64,000 nt of DNA from Undaria pinnatifida. Its lineage: Eukaryota > Sar > Phaeophyceae > Laminariales > Alariaceae. The translations under genes and the position numbers were made by a program. The notes under the pieces were generated by a model that was given only the letters and a program-made list of their open reading frames with translations, had not been told where the DNA came from and searched no databases. This document shows, piece by piece, positions 39,830 through 51,046 of this stretch. Positions within the stretch are counted from its first letter, which is position 1, and the number at the start of each line of letters is the position of its first letter. The stretch covers positions 14,744,202-14,808,201 of the forward strand of contig JABAKD010000023.1 of the NCBI GenBank assembly GCA_012845835.1, read 5' to 3'.

Positions 39830-40205
39830 CATTTTTTCCCGTGTTTCCCTCAAACCCTGCTGGTCGCTTCTTCAAATTCGGAAATCGTTTTTCGCAGCTC
39901 AGTTTTTCATTTTTCCCCCTGATTTATTTACATGTGATTTGAAGCGCTTAGTGCTAGAACCTCACGCGCTCATCAGCAAAAAAACGTTTTTTTTAACGGA
40001 TATTTATATTTTGGCAATTTTGTTTGTTTGTTTTTTAAATGGATATCTGGTAATACTCTTTTCTTCGATTTTTTGTGTTTGGTCAGCTCGTAATATTTGG
40101 AGTAAACCTGATTATTCCATCTCCATGAAATTTTTCGTGTCAAACTTCGCAAAAATGAGCTGCGAAAACTCATTCCGATGTTGCGTTTGACTCTAAACCG
40201 GACCT
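39830..40205 (+). repeat. Repeat S, copy 1
   Basis: AT-rich. GCAGCTCAGTTTTTCATTTT, GTGATTTGAAGCGCTTAGTG and GCAAAAATGAGCTGCGAAAA align with 42895-43195. Both copies are followed by A-tail satellite. Weak protein-level similarity between copies (AAQ-F-F pattern, D-KR) hints at old coding sequence, but frames are not kept. Confidence 0.5.
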
Positions 40206-40264
40206 CGTAGTTGATTGCTTATAGCTGATCGTTCGTACTTCCCTCGTTGAAAGTTGAAAGCGGG

Positions 40265-40815
40265 TAGAAAACAAAACATCTCAACAACTGTGAGGTCGAT
40301 GTATTCGTCGATATTCATCTTACAAGCTGTGTGTGATAGTTCGATCGCGAGTACTGTGGGCGGTGTATAACGTAGCGAGTGGCATGAGTTGGCGACAACC
40401 CTGGGTGATGATGCTAGGTCTGGTTCCATGGAGTTCTAGAGGCATAGATGGTCGGTTGCATTCTCTCCGTCGTAAGCTGTGAGAAACCAAACACCTCAGC
40501 TGTCAGATCGGTGTATGTCAATACTCGTATTTGCAAGCTGTGTGATACGACTCGTACGTAGTTCGATCGCGTGTACAGCGCGGGGTGTACAACCCAGCGA
40601 AAAACATGAGTTGGCGACAACCCTGTATGATAATGCTAGGTCTGGTTCCATGGTCTCCTAGACGCAAAGCTGGTCGTATGAAGTATCTCCGCTGTAAACT
40701 GAGATAAAACACGTCAGCGGTCAGATCGACGTATCCGTCGATACTCGTATTTGCATGCTGCGTGTGATACGACTCGTAGTTCGATCGTGTGTACAGCGCG
40801 GGGTGTATAACCTGG
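40265..40815 (+). repeat. Satellite of A-tail units (~212 bp period), left block
   Basis: Units start near 40285, 40495 and 40707. Each has CAGATCGACGTATTCGTCGA, TACTCGTATTTGCAAGCTG, AGTTCGATCGCG, ATGAGTTGGCGACAACCCTG and GATGCTAGGTCTGGTTCCAT. Confidence 0.85.
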
Positions 40816-40817
40816 TA

Positions 40818-42510
40818 AGTACCTCCGTTCCCTTTGCCGCCTCGGTAAGGCATGCTGCGAGCCATGCCTTAGCAGGCTTATAGCGAGTGGGGGGGGTCTT
40901 TCTGGCGGGTGTAAGGCCGGACTCACCCTCAAGGAGTGATACCTTCTTGCTGCCGTGTGGCCGCGAGGCTTAGAGGTGGCGGTAAAGTTGGGCCGTACGT
41001 GGTGCGTTACGCATGGTCACCTACGATTCGCGCGTCTTTCTAGGCAGCAGCGGCAGCGGCGGAGCAGCAATGCTCAATCGGGATGCTCGTGAGCGGAGGC
41101 AGGCGCCACCACGAGCCACCCTACGGCGCAGTCTTGGTTTGAGTGGAGGGAATTGTGCCGGCAGGAGGCTGGATTCGACGACGAAGGAGCAGGGCGACTG
41201 AGCGTCGACGGGCGGGGCAGAGACGGACGGAACTCTCCCTGAACGAGAACTTTTGTTTTTCAGATCAGCACCGCAAGCTGCGAGGAGCTTTTTTTTTTTT
41301 TCTTCCTCCGGCGGATGGGGAAACATAAAGCTTTACGAGTAGCTCACCACACTTCCACGTATTTTCATACGCGTCGTGTGTCGATTTAACTCAGTTGCTT
41401 TCGCAGCCCAACGCTAGCTGGCGCACCCTTCGGGTCCCATTGTAGGTATAGCGTGAGCTGTCCCTATCAGTGGTCTTCGTTACAACCCCGGCAGCGCAAG
41501 CTGCCGTTGTATACGGATGCGTGTGTATGTCGACCCGGCCTGTCCCCTGAGGGTCAGTATCGGTGGAGATAGTCACCTGGAATGTCATCTTTCCGGGTAG
41601 TGTGGGACTTGCGCAAGCTCACCCACTAACAAAACCCCTGGCCATGGGAGATGGCCTTCCGCCGGACTTGGTCCAGTTACGGTCCACCCTACCCATTAGG
41701 GGCATTTTGTTTTCTGGGACGGTGGAGAAGAGACCGATTCGAATTGAGCGTCAACGAGAGCAAGTGCGAATGAGCACGCCGAGTGAGCTAATGCGAGTAG
41801 GCGGCCATGGAGAACCACAGCAGGAGGATGGCACACGGAGACCCACGACCCTCACGCACACCATCACGGGAGCAACGATTAGTCTTTATTCAGGGTTTTT
41901 TTACGAGGCAGTAGTACACCATGTTACCTACGTCCCTGATTTTTGTAGAGTTGGTAGAGTTGTATACCGTTCATGGGGAACGACCCCCCGCAATTTTCAA
42001 TGTTCAGGCACGGGCGTCGTAGCTCAGAGCTGCGCCGCAACCTGCCAGATAACTCGGAAAGACGGGGCGATCATTGATGTTTTGTATGGTGTTTTTTGGT
42101 TCGATTGCTCTTTGTTCACTGCATGCCCGCGGGTCGTCACTCTGACAGCACTCCAGACAGCAGGCGCGCTCGTCTGTGTTCACGATTACCGTGCGGTTCG
42201 TACGGTGCAGGCAGCCCAACCGCTGTAGTTTGTAGCCGCGAGTTGGTTAGTTGTGGGAACGGAGGAACTCTATGCCGTAGTTGAGTGGATACCCGCGGCC
42301 ATGTGAAGTCAGTTTGCACATTGGATCATTTCACTTGTGCGCCTTCTTCGTATCGTGCGTTTTTAGGCGGGAAAGCGTAGTATTTCCCGAACGAATTTTC
42401 ATTTCATTTGCATAGTCGGATCTTCCTAGGGCCCCGGCACCTTTGTGTGACCACGGACTCTAGATGTTTGACAAGAGGTAACGTGAGACAACAACAACAA
42501 CAACAACAAA
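40818..42510 (+). mobile_element. Retroposon G/H, long copy interrupted by retroposon I
   Basis: Head with CCGCCTCGGTAAGGCATGC (40830) and an AAGGCATGC...GCATGCCTT-like hairpin, then H and G in order, ending TAACGTGAGACAACAACAAC at 42505. Removing the 412-bp insertion at 41291-41702 restores H (GAGGAGC|ATTTTGTTTTC). The frames inside (for example 41563-42228) run across both elements and are not conserved, so none is called as a gene. Confidence 0.75.
41291..41702 (-). mobile_element. Retroposon I nested in G/H
   Basis: A T-run at 41291-41301 is the reversed poly-A, followed by CTCCGGCGGATGGGGAAACA through to TCCACCCTACCCATTAG. The flanks are GAGGAGC and TAGGGGC in place of a single GAGGAGC in the uninterrupted copy near 31080, which suits a short, slightly decayed duplication. 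Confidence 0.85.
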
Positions 42511-42894
42511 CGAGCAGGTGCGGCCATGAAGCAGATTTTCATTCGACCGTCGTTTTCGCATTAGTTTGGAAATATGCTGACTTCAAATTTGGCAACCGTG
42601 CTGCTGAGTGCGTAGCGCATTTGTAGACGTTTCAAGTTTTGGAATCCGAGTTGATTTTGTCGAGGAAAGCCATGTTGAGAAAATTCCGTAACGTACGGAC
42701 ACTTTTCGATACTAACGTCTATACGAAACCCAGAAAAAAAAAAGAAGCGGATGACGCTGATTCTTGGTGTCAAGATTCCTTGGGGGAGGGGGAAACGATC
42801 GATATCTTCATCTTCGCCTAATTCGTTATCCATCGAGAGATACGGCGCGCATAAGATCTCAATACTTCGAGGAGACACAAGATATTCATCTTGC

Positions 42895-43195
42895 AGCTCA
42901 AATGTTCCACTTTTTAACTGAATTTTTGACCCGTGATCGTAAGCGCATTAGTCTAGGCCTTCAAATCTCACCTTAAGCAATTTTTTGTTTTTCAACTTTT
43001 ATTTCGGTCGATTTCCATCATGGCGTTTCAATCAAACGGTCGTAAATTTAGCTCATCGTTTTTTTTTTTCCTGGAGCCTGTTTGGCCCGATGGGGAATAC
43101 GCATACCGGGCCCCATGCAAAAAGTCGGACCAAAATTAGCAAAAGTGGGCTGCGAAAAGCCATTTTAACTGTCGCGGCTGGCTCTAGGCCAGTCT
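42895..43195 (+). repeat. Repeat S, copy 2
   Basis: GCAGCTCAAATGTTCCACTT, GTGATCGTAAGCGCATTAGT and GCAAAAGTGGGCTGCGAAAA. It precedes the second satellite block exactly as copy 1 precedes the first. From 42510 to 42895 nothing else was recognised. Confidence 0.5.
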
Positions 43196-43800
43196 AGCTC
43201 GTAGCGAACGACATGAGTTGGCGACAACCCTGGGTGATAATGCTAGGTCTGGTTCCATGGTCTCCTAGACGCGAAGTTGGTCGTGTGCATTCTCTCCGTT
43301 GCAAGCTGTGAAATGACGAAAGACCTCAGCTGTCAGATCGATATGTCCGTCGATACTCATACTTGCAAGTTGTGTGTTACTTCAATCGCATGAACTGTGC
43401 GGGGCGTATAGCCTCGTGAACGACAAAGTTGGTGACTAACGGGGTGATTGTAAAAGCTGTGGTTTCATGATCTCCTAAACGCATGCCTGGTAGCTGATAG
43501 TTTGCACCTTCCCCGTTGTAAGCTGTGAGATAACAAGACACATAAGGTGCGAGATCGACGCATTCGTCGAAACTCATAACATTTGCAACTTGTATGTGAT
43601 ACTTCGATCGCGCGCGCTGTGCGGGGGTGTATGACCTCGTGGGGGGTATCGGTCGGTCATCACCGTGGGTGATAAGTTGTGCGTACTAGAGTTGATCGCG
43701 CGAGTCACGCGGTGTATGACGTCGTGAAAGACACAGGTCGGCTACCACCCTGGGTGATAGCACCAGGTCTGCCTCTGTAGTCTCACGCATAGCTCGTCGT
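43195..43800 (+). repeat. Satellite of A-tail units, right block
   Basis: Units near 43325, 43550 and 43690 carry CGACATGAGTTGGCGACAAC, AATGCTAGGTCTGGTTCCAT, CAGCTGTCAGATCGATATG and ATTCGTCGAAACTCATAACA. A degraded further unit is at 43920-44070. Confidence 0.8.
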
Positions 43801-44144
43801 TGGGACTCTCCGATACCAAGAAGCAACACAACTTGCAAAACAAATCCGAGGGTGCGCGTGATTTGCGTTTCATACTATACGAGTGTAGGGTCGCAGTATC
43901 ATTTTACAAACCTATTTACGTCAGCTGTGACTTTGATCAATATAATTGTCGATATTCGTCGTTGCAAGCTGCGTGTACTCCGACCGCGTGCCTTCACAGA
44001 TGCATTAGTCGTTGAGGATTGAAGTCAAAGCGAATCCCCTGGATGCTGCCGCGGTCAACAGGAAAACTTTAGCATGCGGCGATTTCGGTTCACAATCATT
44101 GCGCGCACTGATGCAATATACCTGGTAACCCATATTGAGGGGAC

Positions 44145-44280
44145 GACGTCATATGCCATGCGAATATATTGTGTTTGTATCAATGTACGGCAGTGGTCCC
44201 TCTATAGTGCTGGTTGAGTAGCGCCCGTTGTACCCGCTAAAAGCGCGTTCGAAATCGCATGGCGCACACGGGAGCGGTCT
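44145..44280 (-). repeat. Family Q fragment
   Basis: GTGGTCCCTCTATAGTGCTG, GCGTTCGAAATCGCATGGCG and CACACGGGAGCGGTC, the inner end of Q as at 44755-44840. Confidence 0.65.
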
Positions 44281-44590
44281 CCCCGGTGGTCTACAGGTTA
44301 CCTACTAGCGTTGATCCTTGAGTTCGATTCCCACCGTGTTGATATTTGACTTTATTTGAAGAAATGCAAAAAAAAGGATCAACTGCTGAGAGCGCCTGGC
44401 AGCGTGGGTAGGTACAATTCGATGCCAGTCGACGAGGAAAGAAAATGCTGAATTTTTCTCGCGAAAAAAATGAAGGCACGTACCGTTGTTGGGAGGGGGG
44501 AGAAGGGTCCACTATGTGACCTCGAATCTGAGATACTACTGGGAGGGAGGGCGAGAGTAGTGCGAGGATAATAAGTGGGATGAAAAAAAA
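44281..44590 (+). repeat. Retroposon D, copy with tRNA-like head
   Basis: The head has CCGGTGGTCTACAGGTTACC and the B-box-like GAGTTCGATTCCCACCG (44326). The body has GGATCAACTGCTGAGAGCGC, GCAGCGTGGGTAGGTACAAT and CCAGTCGACGAGGAAAGAAA, with tail GGGATGAAAAAAAAG. This copy shows that D is tRNA-derived. Confidence 0.8.
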
Positions 44591-44877
44591 GTAGTGGCAG
44601 TACGCGGAGTAGTGCCGGTTGCCGATACAGTGCAGGCATTTCTGGCGGGAACATACCGGCGCTGCAAAGGAACCATTATTGCACTCTGGTATCAAACAAG
44701 GCAGTGTTTGCGTATTTTGCTATGCGAGTATACGGTTGCAGAATCGTTGTATGGCCGTGGTCCCTGTATAGTGCCGGTTTTCTCTATAGTACCGTTGCCC
44801 GCTATAGCGCGTGTGAAATCGGTTGGCACACACGGGAGCCCCCAGCAGTGGCGTAGTGGCAGTATGCGGGGTAGTGC
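44591..44877 (-). repeat. Family Q, longer copy
   Basis: GGCGGGAACATACCGGCGCT, CTCTGGTATCAAACAAGGCA, GTCCCTGTATAGTGCCGG and ATCGGTTGGCACACACGGGA. GTGGCAGTACGCGGAGTAGT (44594) recurs at 44868, just before SINE C, so C sits in a second Q segment. Confidence 0.7.
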
Positions 44878-44968
44878 CGGTTGCCAATATACGCCCCGGT
44901 GGTGTATCAGGGTACCCTCGAGCCTGATACAGGTCAGTTGCGTGAGTTCGAGTCCCCCCGAGTGCATA

Positions 44969-46495
44969 CAGTGGGGGGGCCTATATAAGGCGGTATAGTG
45001 TACCGAGGTTTTTGACCGCCCTATCTCGAAAGACCGCCCTATTCGAGATAGGGCGGTTGACCGCCCTATTGGACTTTTGGTGATATCCCAATAAGGCGGT
45101 AACCGCCCTATTGAGTGGATACAGCCTTTGAAGGTACAGCACAGAGTGCCTCTGACCCAGAAGATGACCCAGAGGGCCTCACGAAGAGGAATATCATACG
45201 TGTGCTCTGAGAAGGAAGGTACAGCTTTGCAGCAGTACCAGTGCTGAACCCAGTAATTATGTGTGGTGTCAAATACACACCAAAGCACAGCAGAGCAGAC
45301 GGGTACACACACACTTTGCATGTTGAGAAGTACAATATTAATTGAGCTGCGGGCGACAGAGCCCGCCGAAGACACACTCCACCCAGAGAAGATATATACT
45401 GCTGTACTGCTGTTGTACGGAGAGGACTCTTTGCTTTGCTACACATTCACAACAGAGCTCCAACCTATTTTACGGCACTGCACTACAGTCCTCGGCTGTG
45501 CCCCCCCCCTTGGCCTTGTTGAGGCTCACAAAATTGCCTCATGACTGCCTGCTGCACTGGCTTAGAGGCATGCGCTTTGATGGACGACATTCTGGCCTTC
45601 TGCAGATAAAAGAAGGCATCGCCATTGCCGCACGCCTCTGCTGCGCTCTCCAGAGCAACGAAGTGCGACGAAAGTTCCACGTAGGCCGGGGGGGCACCGC
45701 CCCCGTGCCCCGTCGTATCATCATCGCTGTCTTCGATCTCTTCAGCATTCAACTTGTTGACGTGGGTACCTTGCCCAACCTCCCCGTGCGTAGCCGTGAG
45801 ATCAGCCTCCATATCCAGCGGAAGCGTCTTGGCTTTGACCCAGCACCTGTTTTTTGTCCGTATTGCCTGTTCCAGACTTTGCGTTCTTCCATGGCCCCAC
45901 CCCAACACCGTCCGTGTCTGACGCCTTGCGCTTTCCCGCCCGGGGCTTGACCGCCTTGCCCTTGCCCTTCGGAGATCGCTTGGCGGCAAGGCAATCATGG
46001 CAGACGCGCTGCATTGGGTTGTCGCAGTCCGGATCGGCTTCACCACAGAGTCCGTGCAGTCGACCACCGCATTTTCCGCGACATTCGTGGCCGTCAGGGC
46101 GCTTGGGGGTGCGGGCTGGAGCCAAACACAGTTCGCCTGTTGCACAGGGCATCGTGCGTGTCCCCTCTGTTCGTTGTGTGCTAGAGGTGTGTGTTCTCGC
46201 AGCAGCAACAACAGCAGTAGGGATGTGATACTGCTGCCTATACCTCGCTCAAAAGCAGCACCAGAGCGAGGTTTTGTACTGATGTGGAGGCGAAAGTGGG
46301 CCGTTGATAGGGCGGCAGCCGCCCTGAATAGGGCGGTAGGCGCCCTGAAGAGGCGGCTACCGCCTTATATAGGGTCCGTTGCTATGTAGGGCGGTAGCCG
46401 CCCTATTCGCATCTTCTGCCGTGTCAAGCAGTTTTTGACCGCCCTATCTCGAACGACCGCCCTATTCATACCGCCTTATATTGGCTCCCCCACAG
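44969..46495. mobile_element. K-main: TA-duplicating DNA transposon with cargo gene
   Basis: It is a 1527-bp insertion flanked by TA (44967-44968 and 46496-46497). The left end is CAGTGGGGGGGCCTATATAA and the inverted right end is CTGTGGGGGAGCCAATATAA, both followed by GGCGGTAT. About 140 bp at the left and about 200 bp at the right are packed with direct and inverted TAGGGCGGT units. Termini and motifs match the small K elements, so this is a longer family member. A TA duplication with CAGTG-type ends suits Tc1/mariner-like DNA transposons, but no DDE/D transposase was found. The only gene-like content is the PHD-finger-like frame on the minus strand. Confidence 0.88.
45483..46152 (-). pseudogene. 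PHD-finger-like protein carried by K-main, one frameshift
   Basis: From ATG 46150-46152 the first 54 residues give C3, C9, C24, C28, H33, C36, C51 and C54, i.e. CX5CX14CX3CX4HX2CX14CX2C. This Cys4-His-Cys3 order is that of PHD-type zinc fingers, which often bind histone tails or DNA-associated partners (family knowledge). A Lys/Arg-rich segment (KGKGKAVKPRAGKRK) resembling a nuclear signal follows. At an A6 run (plus-strand T6, 45850-45855) the frame ends soon after. The +1 frame continues with an acidic EEIEDSDDDT and a helical C-terminus to 45483. One base lost from the run would join them into about 222 residues. It is either a one-base mutation or a sequencing error. No catalytic transposase triad is visible. 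Confidence 0.6.
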
Positions 46496-46716
46496 TACCC
46501 GAAAAAAATCGTAGGAACTTTTTCTTGTGCACAAATTGACTTGAGGAAAACGCGAGAGCGTGAGCTACACTCGATGATAAATCGACGAGCATTGAGATTG
46601 CTGAACCCAATGCGCGAGACAAATTGAAGGCAAGAACCGGGGGGGGGGAAGGGACGATACCTGTGACCACGGCTTATCCAGAAGCTGGAAAGTATAAGTG
46701 TGAAGAAAAAAAAAAA

Positions 46717-47500
46717 AATGCCGGTATTTCCGGCTGGCACGTACCGGCGAAGGAGAGAGCACTACAGCTGTACTGACATACCTCTTGTTGATCTCTCTTG
46801 CAACCTCTCTTGGTCGCTGGGTTAACATTTCCAACTCGTAAGCCTAACCTAGTCAAACCACAAGTACACTGTCCATGTCGTGAATGTGGTGTTAAAAGGG
46901 TTAAAAAAACAGTATAATGCTAATGTGTTCTCTGTTTCACAGTTTGTGACCACGTAACTTGCCTCTCTAGGATAAAGGATCAGGATGAACACTTGGTGTT
47001 CTAGCAGTGATGCCGATAGGTTGCTTCAAGAACCGATTTAATGTGAAGGCAACACACGCATGCACGCATGTACAGTATGTTTGGCATTGCATTGTCTAAT
47101 CTCTTAGCGGTGCTTTGGTGTATTCTCTCTACATGGTAAGAGGAGCTTGTGAACACAGAGCTTGCATCTCTCTACATGGTAAGAGGCACGTTTCGCCCTG
47201 ATTTCTCTCTACCTGGTATACCGTATTCTGGGTGTATTTTCTCTGCCTCGTAGTTTGTGACCAAAGAGCCTGTATTCTCCTAAGGTGTACGTTTGGCATA
47301 GCACTGCGTCACCTCCTCGATGTGTTCAGGGTGTGTTATATCTGTATCGCAGCGTGTGACACAACAGTGTGTGAATCTCAAAAGGACGAGTAATTAGGAC
47401 GGACAATCGGTATGCCGAATGCGTACATCATATTGGTATTTTGTTTGGCAGAATTGACAGTAGAGGATGGCGAATGCACTATTTAATGAAAATAAGATAC
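46717..47500. repeat. Q remnant and TCTCTCTACATGGTAAGAGG repeats
   Basis: 46717-46780 continues Q (GCCGGTATTTCCGGCTGGCA). From 46920 to 47380 there are 3-4 imperfect units with TGTTCTCTGTTTCACAG, TTTGTGACCA and CTCTCTACATGGTAAGAGG (47115 and 47168). No gene was recognised. Confidence 0.5.
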
Positions 47501-47504
47501 TATT

Positions 47505-47600
47505 ACAGCTGTGAGGTCGAACATGTCGTCGAAACTCATCTTTGCAAGCTGTCTGAGATACTCCGATGTCGCGTGTTACAGGCTGTGTACGACCTCTCAT
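47505..47600 (+). repeat. Family A tail
   Basis: GCTGTGAGGTCGAACATG, TCGTCGAAACTCATCTTTGC and GATACTCCGATGTCGCG. From 47600 to 48210 no gene was recognised. Confidence 0.75.
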
Positions 47601-48209
47601 GAAGGAGATAAATGCGACTCAACATCGCTATAATCTCCGACGCTCTTTCGAAACCTTGGGAAAGACGACCCAACACAAGAAAATCGGTGACCAACGACGG
47701 TCTCCCGAAAGTTTTTCGTTGGCTCAAATACAGCAGTCGTCGGCGGTCTTTCGCAACGGTGGAATGCGGTGCAACCGCTGTACGTATTATTGAACCACAA
47801 GAAATTTCCAACACTCCTCTGATATAGTTTGTCCTAATAAAAGAAGGTGTGCAGGTCAAAAGGGGCTATATAATATTTTCTTTATACTTCGTAGCCCGTG
47901 TCATGGGAGGAGGACTATTGGCTCTTAGAGGATTGACAGCATGGTAGTGCGTGTTGTCTTCATCTTAATCCCTTTGAGACTTGAGAGAGAGAACTTGACG
48001 ATAATTGACAATCACGGCATCGGCCACTGCTGGTTGGCAATGATATAACATGGTGTCCGAACGACAACAAATGCAACGCTAACTCGCACCGGGTGGGTGC
48101 AGCACGAGAAGCAGTGCTACGATAAGGCTATAGCCCGTTTGGGCCAAAACAAATCTGAACGAACAGAGCATTTTAACTCTCTTGGGGCCCATGTAATATA
48201 TAAAAATAA

Positions 48210-48380
48210 AAAACACTCCAGCTGTGAGATCTAAGATTTCATTGAAACTCATCTTTGCAAGCTGCGTGTGATACTCCGATCGTGCGTATCACCGGTTGTG
48301 TGTCCTCATTGAGGATATAGGTTGGCGACTTCCCTTGGAACTACAGTGTAGTAGCTATCAGGGTCAACGGGGTGATGTTA
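48210..48380 (+). repeat. Family A tail
   Basis: CACTCCAGCTGTGAGATCTA, CTCATCTTTGCAAGCTGCGT, CCTCATTGAGGATATAGG and GTAGCTATCAGGGTCAACGG. From 48380 to 48910 nothing was recognised. Confidence 0.85.
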
Positions 48381-48914
48381 GATCAAATATTACATCACAG
48401 CGACGAAACAACGCATGAACGCGTTCTTATCAATGGTGCGAGCATGCAGCACACGGCAGCGCAAAAGCTAAGCACGTGTCAAACAGGCACTTGCATTGGA
48501 GGTCGACAGTAAAATCATCGTCAGCTAAGATTGCAGCCCGGGTCGCTTCGTGCGAAGGATGCTGCAATCGTCAGTTTTTCCGTCAGTTTTATTCTCTGAA
48601 GCCCCAAAAGGGTTGTAATCCAAAATCGTCGGAATGACGATATTCATGTTTTGTAATATGACATTTTTTATGCCTAGGACACGGTGGTGTTGGTCTGTCC
48701 ATTTTTATGAAAACTAAAACCAATGTTTGCCTTAGAGGGGTATAGAGCTCCTCGTGTATGCGGTGCGAGGAGCGTAAGAGAGCGGTGCGAGAAGCGTAAT
48801 AAAACACAGGGTGCGCCTCTACTCGTAGTACTGCTGCGCGCTCGCGCTACTCGTGGACGCCAGAAAGCACGGCAAATTAACGTCGTGTTTTTTTCGCCGC
48901 TATATTAGAAAAAA

Positions 48915-48995
48915 ATAAAATACACTTCAGCTGTGAGATCTAACATTTCGTCGAAACTCATATTTGCAAGGGGTGTGTGTTACTCCGATTGCGCG
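48915..48995 (+). repeat. Family A tail, short
   Basis: CACTTCAGCTGTGAGATCTA, ACATTTCGTCGAAACTCATA and TGTTACTCCGATTGCGCG. Confidence 0.8.
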
Positions 48996-49129
48996 CCGCT
49001 ATATTGTAATAAAGACATGATCACGTCCCAATAGGGTTAATGCGTTATTTCTGCCCAACATACATCATCAGAATACCCAGTGTCCATCCTCGACCTTCAA
49101 CGTAGAGAGATACAAAAAACCAAGGTCGT

Positions 49130-49790
49130 GTTCTGTAGGGTTTGTGGATTCCGGGTAAGGGTATGGGGGTCTTACAGAACTTCCAGAATTTTCGGGTACG
49201 GGTATGGAAGTGTTACAGAACTTCCAGAGGCTCCGGGCATTGTGGCAGAGGCATACAAAACTTCTAGAAGTTCCGGTCGGGTACAAAACAAGCTGTACCC
49301 GTACCCCGGGTATTGTCGCGAAGGACGTATAGAACTTCCAGAAGTTCCAGGTACGGGTATGAATGTCGTACAGAACTTCCAGAAGTTCCGGGTACGGGTA
49401 TGAAAGTCTTACAAAACTTCCAGAACTTCCGGGTATCGTGGCACAGGCGTACATAACTCCCAGAAGTTCCGGGCAGGTATAAACATGCTGTACCCGTACC
49501 CCGGGTCTTTGTGGCACTGGGGTACAGAAGTTCCAGAAGTTCCTGGTACGGGTATGAGCGTCCTACAGAAGTTACAGAAGTTCTTTCTAGGGTAATACCC
49601 GCGGTAAATACCCCGGGTATGGTTTTGTGTGTACGCTACAGACAGAACGAAAATAGAAAGTTCGGGTACGGGTATGAATGTCGTACAGAACTCACAGATG
49701 ATCCGGGTACGGATAGGGTTGTACAGAACTCACAGAAATCCCGGTTACGGTTATTTCCCGGGTAAATACCCGCCTCAAAGGGGGCGAAAA
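49130..49790 (+). repeat. Minisatellite M1: TTCCAGAAGTTCC arrays
   Basis: About 14 imperfect units of 40-60 bp: GTTCCGGGTACGGGTATGA, TGTCGTACAGAACTTCCAG, AAGTTCC. Longer variants contain GTACCCGTACCCCGGGTATT and TGTGGCACAGGCGTACA. The array ends with GGGTAATACCCGCGGTAAAT and ACCCCGGGTA. The related array M2 lies at 53400-53815 in the same orientation and has the same end structure. Confidence 0.9.
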
Positions 49791-51046
49791 AATAAGTTGA
49801 CTGGTCGAAAGACGCAATTTTCAGCGCAGTTCCAATTGCTGCGATTAGCATACTGCATACACCGACGCACTCATATGAAAAAACACATGCTGGCAACATT
49901 TACGTACGATTGTAGCCCATGTTAGTTGTTTGTTCTTTCGTTCACAAACCCTGCTTGTGTTGGTGCTGTGTTCCATAAATTTCACAGTAAGAACCTTTCC
50001 AACTCCCCAAAATACGACTTCCGCGGTTACAGGTTTGCCTCCCAAATTACCGTACTGTTGCTCAAGACCAAACTTTGCAATAAAACTGATACTACTGCAT
50101 CTTGAATACAAGGTATAACTATAATATTAGTATGGCAAGCCCGAAAATCATTTCAACCGCGAACAAAAACAAGAAATGCCGATCACAGCAACTACAGTAC
50201 TATAATAATTACAAGTATCTAATAAAAATACTTCGAGAGCATTGTTTACTAATGATATAATAATTACAGTAATCTAATGGAAATACTTACGAGCATATGA
50301 TACCCCTATAATAATTACAATTATATTATAATCTTGCAAAGAAACTCACAAGTATACAAAAAGGCCCTCCGGGTTGCAACTATTATTATACAAAAAGGCC
50401 CACCAACTATGGTTTTTGAGCTTACGAGAACAAATGCAAACCTAACTTCGAATCCCACCAACCAAACTGCCGAAAAAAAAACACGCGAATGCTAATCTAA
50501 CTACTATCGTAGCTGCAGCAAGAACAGCAGTTTCGCGTAGAGGCGAATTGAACACGAACAGGTGTTTCTGCTGTAAGCTAATATAAATAGTAGCCACCAG
50601 CCCCCCCGCCCGCCAGCATTCTTCAGCCCTCGTTCAAGCCATTTCATCAGCAGTAGGCGAGCGTGGCCTTCTTGATCTCCCTCTGCATGTTACCGACAAC
50701 CACCTGCGAGGACGGCAGTTATCGAAAAAAATAAAGACGATATCTATGCCTTTGCTTGTATGTATCATTACTGCTGTACTATAGTATACCTTGATATATA
50801 CGATGTATATGTTTAAAAGTGGATAGCAAAACGCATTATCGGTTCTACAAAAAAATGCTATATTGCCCATTCGTAGCCACCCGCTCCCTGCTGTTTTCGC
50901 GCGATTTCCGGTATTATAATCTAATATCAAGGCTTCTTCATAAAATATTTACCCCGAAAACGTTTATTTACAAGATTGACTTTGTAGATGTGTTGTACAT
51001 ACGAGTGTAGACTATACGTATCCATACGAACAGTACAATAATAATA
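49791..51046. other. AT-rich stretch without a recognised gene
   Basis: It has repeated TATAATAATTACA words near 50200-50340 and AAAAAGGCCC(T/A)CC at 50360 and 50393. There is no supported ORF, known repeat or splice pair. Confidence 0.4.

Larger units (their letters stand above)
44878..46716 (+). mobile_element. SINE C split by the K-main transposon
   Basis: The tRNA-like head (GCCCCGGTGGTGTATCAGGG, B box GAGTTCGAGTCCCCCCG) ends at GAGTGCATA (44968). The body resumes at TACCCG (46496) with GTAGGAACTTTTTCTTGTGC, CCTGTGACCACGGCTTATCC and poly-A (46703-46716). Compared with 36020-36335 the join is seamless once one TA is removed. Confidence 0.88.

Noticed and set aside
41563..42228. A 221-codon open frame on the plus strand
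   Set aside because: It begins in retroposon I and runs into retroposon H in an insertion junction; homologous H copies do not keep the frame.
40265..43800. CRISPR array
   Set aside because: Repeats are about 212 bp, imperfect and without uniform spacers; this is a satellite in a eukaryotic context.
44692..45375. A 227-codon open frame on the minus strand
   Set aside because: It crosses the end of K-main, its repeat-packed terminus, SINE C and family Q, so it is a chance frame over three elements.
49068..49517. Repetitive Pro/Glu/Leu frames resembling a tandem-repeat protein
   Set aside because: All six frames are partly open because the minisatellite unit lacks stops; unit lengths vary and do not preserve frame.
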